This document shows, one piece after another, positions 60,825 through 64,000 of a stretch of 64,000 bases of DNA. Positions within the stretch are counted from its first letter, which is position 1. Each line of letters opens with the position of its first letter. The DNA is taken from NCBI GenBank assembly GCA_900316955.1, contig ONEX01000008.1, forward strand, positions 62,001 through 126,000. The letters run 5' to 3'. The position numbers were made by a program, and so were the translations under genes. The notes under the pieces were generated by a model. The model saw only the letters and a program-made list of their open reading frames with translations, made no database searches and was not told where the DNA came from. The stretch comes from an uncultured Bacteroidales bacterium. GTDB taxonomy: Bacteria; Bacteroidota; Bacteroidia; Bacteroidales; UBA932.

Positions 60825-62435
60825 CTAACCGGGGTTCCCGATTTCCATCAGCCTTTTCTCGAATTCGTCGCGGCCGCAAGCCGCGGCGTTTCTCAGTTTG
60901 ACGCGGTAGTTGTACACCGTGGAGGGTGATTTCTTCAGGAAGCGGGCGATCTGGGCCGATTCGGTGACGCCCAGGCGGATGAGGGCGAAGATGCGGAGCT
61001 CGTTGGAGAGCTTGCCCTCCGGCAGGTCCTGCCCGATCCGGGCCTCTTCCCGCAGGAGGCCGTTCAGCTGGTTCACGAAGTCCGGGAACACGCCCAGGAA
61101 AGTGGCGTCGAACTCGTCGTACAGGGTTTTCCGTTCCGTGTCGATGTACGCGTCCGACTTGAGGACGCGCAGGATGTCGTCCAGGTCCTTGGATTTGGCC
61201 GTCACCCGGAGACTGGACCGGTAGCGCTCCAGGGCGTCGATGTGCTCGGAGAACATGGACAGGTAGCGGCCCAGGTAGGTGTCCTTGATCTGGTTGGATT
61301 CCTTGAGCCGGTCCACGTTCTCCAGGATCTGCCGCTGCATCCGGCCGATCCGCTTGTGGTTCCGGTAGAGGCGCAGGAGGGCGAGGCCCAGGGCGGCCAG
61401 GATCAGCACAGTGACGGCCAGAGAGCCCTTCAGCTGGCGCTGGCGGCGCTGTTCCAGCTTTTCATAGGAGGCGATGATGCCGGGCTGCGACTGGTTGATC
61501 TCGTCCAGGGCGGTGCGGGCGTCGGACCGGGTGGCGTCCTCGTAGGCCCGGACAATGTAGGTGTACGCGCGGTCCAGGTCCCCGCGTTCGTACAGGATGC
61601 GGGACAGGCGGATCAGGGACCGGGACGCCTTGACCGGGGCCAGCTGGTCGCAGTTCGCGCTGATGGCATAATGCTTCAGTTCGTTCTCCTGGTCCCCTTC
61701 CTCCCGGTAGGTCTTGGCGATCCAGTAATGGACGATGGCCTGGTCCTGGAGGGAGAGGCGCTCGTCGGCGAGACGCTCTTCCATCAACTGCCGGGCCCGC
61801 TCGGGATGCCCGTTCTCGATTTCGATGTCGGCGTTGACCGTGTAATAGTTCAGCATGTCCTCCGTGAGCGCCGCCCGGCTGCGGCGTTGGTACAGCAGCT
61901 CCTGCGAGCGGAACCGCGTAGACATTTCCGGGTCCTTGGCCGCCAGGGCCATGCCGTGGTAGATGGAGTTCAGGGTCTGGTAGTAGGTGGCCAGCAGGCC
62001 GGGGGAGCGGACCGATGCCGTATCGGCGGCGTTGACCGTCTCGAGCGCGGTGTGGTACATGCCGGAAATCAGGTAACGCTGGGCGAGGTCCAGGGCGGCG
62101 TCCAGGCGGAGTTCGGCATCGTCCGTGCCGGCCGCGATTCCCTCCTTCAGGTGCGCATACCGGAGGGCGGAATCCACATCGTACTTGAGGTATCCGTCGA
62201 AGATCCGGTCGCAGAAGCGGTAGCGGGCGCGGGGAGTGGCTGCGTGCTTGAACTGGATCTTCAAGTCCGCCAGGTCCGCGACGTGCTGCTGGCTGAGGCT
62301 GGCTTCCTGGGCGAGGGAACGGTCCAGCTCCCGCAGGGCGGACTCCCATTCCGGGGCGCGTTCCCGTGCATCCCGGCAGGCGGGAAGGAGGAGAAAGAGG
62401 CAGGCCGCAAGCGGCGCGATGAACGCAGGACGCAT
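60825..62435 (-). CDS. DUF6377-type membrane-bound transcriptional regulator
   Basis: A 536-residue protein. It starts with a lipoprotein-like or membrane signal (MRPAFIAPLAACLFLLLPAC), has TPR-like helical repeats (about 40-310), one transmembrane helix (LAVTVLILAALGLALLRLY, about 335), a coiled coil (RMQRQILENVDRLKESNQ) and a C-terminal cytoplasmic part ending in a LuxR-like helix-turn-helix (LRIFALIRLGVTESAQIARF, then KKSPSTVYNYRVKLRN). This is the DUF6377 layout of Bacteroidales regulators. The start at 62435 was chosen because the promoter at 62460-62490 would begin transcription downstream of the alternative ATG at 62486. It is divergent from a SusC gene, which it probably controls. Confidence 0.82.
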   Translation of the reverse strand: MRPAFIAPLAACLFLLLPACRDARERAPEWESALRELDRSLAQEASLSQQHVADLADLKIQFKHAATPRARYRFCDRIFDGYLKYDVDSALRYAHLKEGIAAGTDDAELRLDAALDLAQRYLISGMYHTALETVNAADTASVRSPGLLATYYQTLNSIYHGMALAAKDPEMSTRFRSQELLYQRRSRAALTEDMLNYYTVNADIEIENGHPERARQLMEERLADERLSLQDQAIVHYWIAKTYREEGDQENELKHYAISANCDQLAPVKASRSLIRLSRILYERGDLDRAYTYIVRAYEDATRSDARTALDEINQSQPGIIASYEKLEQRRQRQLKGSLAVTVLILAALGLALLRLYRNHKRIGRMQRQILENVDRLKESNQIKDTYLGRYLSMFSEHIDALERYRSSLRVTAKSKDLDDILRVLKSDAYIDTERKTLYDEFDATFLGVFPDFVNQLNGLLREEARIGQDLPEGKLSNELRIFALIRLGVTESAQIARFLKKSPSTVYNYRVKLRNAAACGRDEFEKRLMEIGNPG

Positions 62436-62459
62436 GGCAAAAAACGCTGGATACCGCGA

Positions 62460-62490
62460 CAAAAATACGAAGAAATCCCTTTTCATCCAA
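62460..62490 (-). promoter_or_regulatory. Promoter of the DUF6377 regulator
   Basis: On the minus strand TTG (62490-62488), a 20-base spacer and -7 TATTTTTG (62467-62460). The regulator ATG is 24 bp downstream. Confidence 0.6.
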
Positions 62491-62620
62491 TTGTTCCATC
62501 TACTATTTTATGTGCTGGTGATATGGAAGTTCCATTTGAGTATCAATGATTTATTGGAAGAGAAGCGGTCGTAGTCCCTACTATTTCCCGGGCGACCCTT
62601 CAGGTTTGTCCGAGAATCCA

Positions 62621-62628
62621 TAACTTTG
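62621..62628 (+). promoter_or_regulatory. -7 element of the SusC gene
   Basis: TAACTTTG, 33 bp upstream of the ATG at 62662. A TTTG at 62605-62608 is too close to be a standard -33 box, so activation by a regulator may be needed. Confidence 0.5.
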
Positions 62629-62661
62629 TACTGACCGCAAATTCACTTTAACCATATTCAT

Positions 62662-64000
62662 ATGTTATCCAAGAAACTGCTCAGCGTACTGGTCATACTC
62701 TTCGGTGTGACCGTCTCTTTTGGGGCCTATGCCCAAAAGATCGCAGTACGCGGTACCGTCTCGGATGCCAACGGCCCCGTCATCGGTGCCGTCGTGCTCT
62801 CCGGCAGTACCGGCGTGACCACGGACGCGGATGGATCCTTCTCCATCAGCGTCGACCCCAACGCTGTCCTCGAGGTTTCCTGCCTGGGTTATCTGACGCA
62901 GCAGGTTCCCGTCCAGGGACGCAGCCAGATCCTGGTGGTGCTCGAAGAGGACCAGAACATCCTGGAAGATGCCGTGGTCGTGGGCTACGGCACCCAGAAG
63001 AAGGCCAACCTCACGGGCGCCGTGTCCGTGGTGAAGGCCGATGAACTCAAGGACCGCTCCGCCCTCGACGTGGGCCACATGCTGCAGGGCACCGTCCCGG
63101 GCCTGAACATCACGTCGGGCTCCGGCCGTCCCGGCCAGGCCGCCTCGCTCAACATCCGCGGTTGGAACTCCATCAACGGAGGCAGCCCGCTGGTGCTCAT
63201 CGACGGCGTGGAAGGGGACATCCAGTACCTCAACCCGGTGGACGTGGAGAGCATCTCCGTCATCAAGGACGCCGCCGCGGCCGCCATCTACGGCGCCCGT
63301 GGCTCGGCCGGTGTGATCCTCGTGACCACCAAGAGCGGCAGCCGCGAGAAGGAAGGCCGCGCCAAGGTCACCTACAGCGGCCGCTTCGGCGTCACCGCCC
63401 CGACCACGCGGACCGACTACGAGACCCGCGGCTATGACTCCGTCTATCTGAACAACCTCTTCTGGGGCACCTACAGCCCGGGCACCAAGTATGCCAACTA
63501 CTCCGACGCGGACATGCAGGAACTCTGGGCCCGCCGGAATGACAAGGTGGAGAATCCGGAGCGCCCCTGGGTGGTTATCTCCCAGGAGAACGGCAAGGAT
63601 GTCTACAATTATTACGCGAACACGGACTGGTGGCACGTCCTGTACAATGACATCAAGCCCACCACGAACCACACCATCTCGGCCAGCGGCGCCACGAACC
63701 ACGTGAGCTATCTGGTGTCCGGCGGCTATACCTACGAGCAGGGTATGTTCAAGGAGAAGCCCGATAATTATTCGCGCGTGAACCTGCGTGCGAAGATCGC
63801 CTTCGACGTGACCGACTGGCTCCGGATCGGCTCCAACACGAGCTACTTCAACAGCTCCTACTTCTATCCGGGCCAGGGCGGCATCAACAACAACTTCGCC
63901 AAGAGTTCCGCCCATGCTCTCGCGAGTTTCCCTGCCACGAACCCGGACGGATCGACCTTGTACTACACCAAGTACAACGGATATACGGTCATGGACGGTC
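62662..64000 (+). CDS. SusC/RagA-type TonB-dependent transporter, N-terminal part (runs off window)
   Basis: The frame is open from ATG 62662 to the window end (446 codons). Signal peptide MLSKKLLSVLVILFGVTVSF followed by GAYAQ. The carboxypeptidase-regulatory-like domain (about 27-100) has VRGTVSDANGPVIGAVVL and VSCLGYLTQQVPV. The TonB-box region is DAVVVGYGTQKKANLTGAVS, and the plug carries MLQGTVPGLNITSGSG, LNIRGWNSINGGSPLVLIDG and KDAAAAAIYGARGSAGVILV, the SusC hallmarks. Barrel strands begin near residue 225. No STN domain is present, so control by FecR/ECF factors is unlikely; the divergent DUF6377 gene is the probable regulator. A SusD gene is expected just beyond the window. Confidence 0.93.
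   Translation, partial: MLSKKLLSVLVILFGVTVSFGAYAQKIAVRGTVSDANGPVIGAVVLSGSTGVTTDADGSFSISVDPNAVLEVSCLGYLTQQVPVQGRSQILVVLEEDQNILEDAVVVGYGTQKKANLTGAVSVVKADELKDRSALDVGHMLQGTVPGLNITSGSGRPGQAASLNIRGWNSINGGSPLVLIDGVEGDIQYLNPVDVESISVIKDAAAAAIYGARGSAGVILVTTKSGSREKEGRAKVTYSGRFGVTAPTTRTDYETRGYDSVYLNNLFWGTYSPGTKYANYSDADMQELWARRNDKVENPERPWVVISQENGKDVYNYYANTDWWHVLYNDIKPTTNHTISASGATNHVSYLVSGGYTYEQGMFKEKPDNYSRVNLRAKIAFDVTDWLRIGSNTSYFNSSYFYPGQGGINNNFAKSSAHALASFPATNPDGSTLYYTKYNGYTVMDG

Overview
The window is GC-rich, densely coded chromosome from a member of the Bacteroidota, most likely order Bacteroidales. The signs are SusC/SusD pairs, many Sec/lipoprotein signal peptides with BACON, DUF1735, LamG or DUF5689 domains, Bacteroidota-type promoters (-7 box TAnnTTTG, -33 TTG/TTTG), and families typical of gut Bacteroidales (GH92, GH125, GH130, DUF6377). 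A GC-rich Bacteroidales lineage from a gut or rumen community fits. That placement is inferred from gene content; there is no rRNA gene to test it.

Layout. (1) 1-14778, plus strand: a tightly packed operon with the 3' end of an Oar-like TonB-dependent receptor, two lipoproteins built from BACON and repeated OB-fold-like modules, a secreted DNA/RNA non-specific endonuclease, a secreted endonuclease/exonuclease/phosphatase-family enzyme, a second TonB-dependent receptor, a DUF5689 OB-fold lipoprotein and an M3 metallopeptidase. I read it as a candidate system for capturing and degrading extracellular nucleic acid. (2) 14859-26332, minus strand: an eight-gene mannose/N-glycan operon (PMI, ROK kinase, GH92, SUMF1-sialidase fusion, GH130, GH92, GH125, one unknown). 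(3) 26374-27170: two dyad sites and a short Rnl2-type RNA ligase. (4) 27157-39836, minus strand: a high-mannose N-glycan utilisation locus (GH92; then, behind a terminator, LamG and DUF1735-LamG lipoproteins, GH18 endo-beta-N-acetylglucosaminidase, SusD, SusC). The SusC is fused to a C-terminal OmpA domain and carries one in-frame TAG. (5) 39944-50143, minus strand: a second glycosidase operon (DUF1573 lipoprotein, GH29, GH2, GH3, GH43, a secreted unknown). (6) 50220-60823: RNase R, a very large fused HcnABC-like oxidoreductase, a small peptide plus frame-broken BspA-type leucine-rich-repeat lipoprotein, RecO, RdgB and an S41 protease. (7) 60825-64000: a DUF6377 regulator divergent from the 5' part of another SusC.

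How the parts work together. GH18 should release high-mannose glycans at the surface, SusC/SusD import them, GH92 and GH125 trim the alpha-mannoses, GH130 phosphorolyses Man-beta-1,4-GlcNAc, and the ROK kinase and PMI feed mannose into glycolysis. These enzymes lie in two adjacent operons and cover almost the whole route, so the two blocks probably form one functional unit.

No tRNA, rRNA, CRISPR array, IS element or phage gene was seen. No stretch over 300 bases lacks a gene; the longest gaps are 62436-62661, 55708-55883 and 26333-26468, and each holds promoter or operator-like sequence. Several convergent pairs end within 1-3 bp of each other (rnr/oxidoreductase, LRR/recO, S41/DUF6377) and one overlaps (RNA ligase/GH92).
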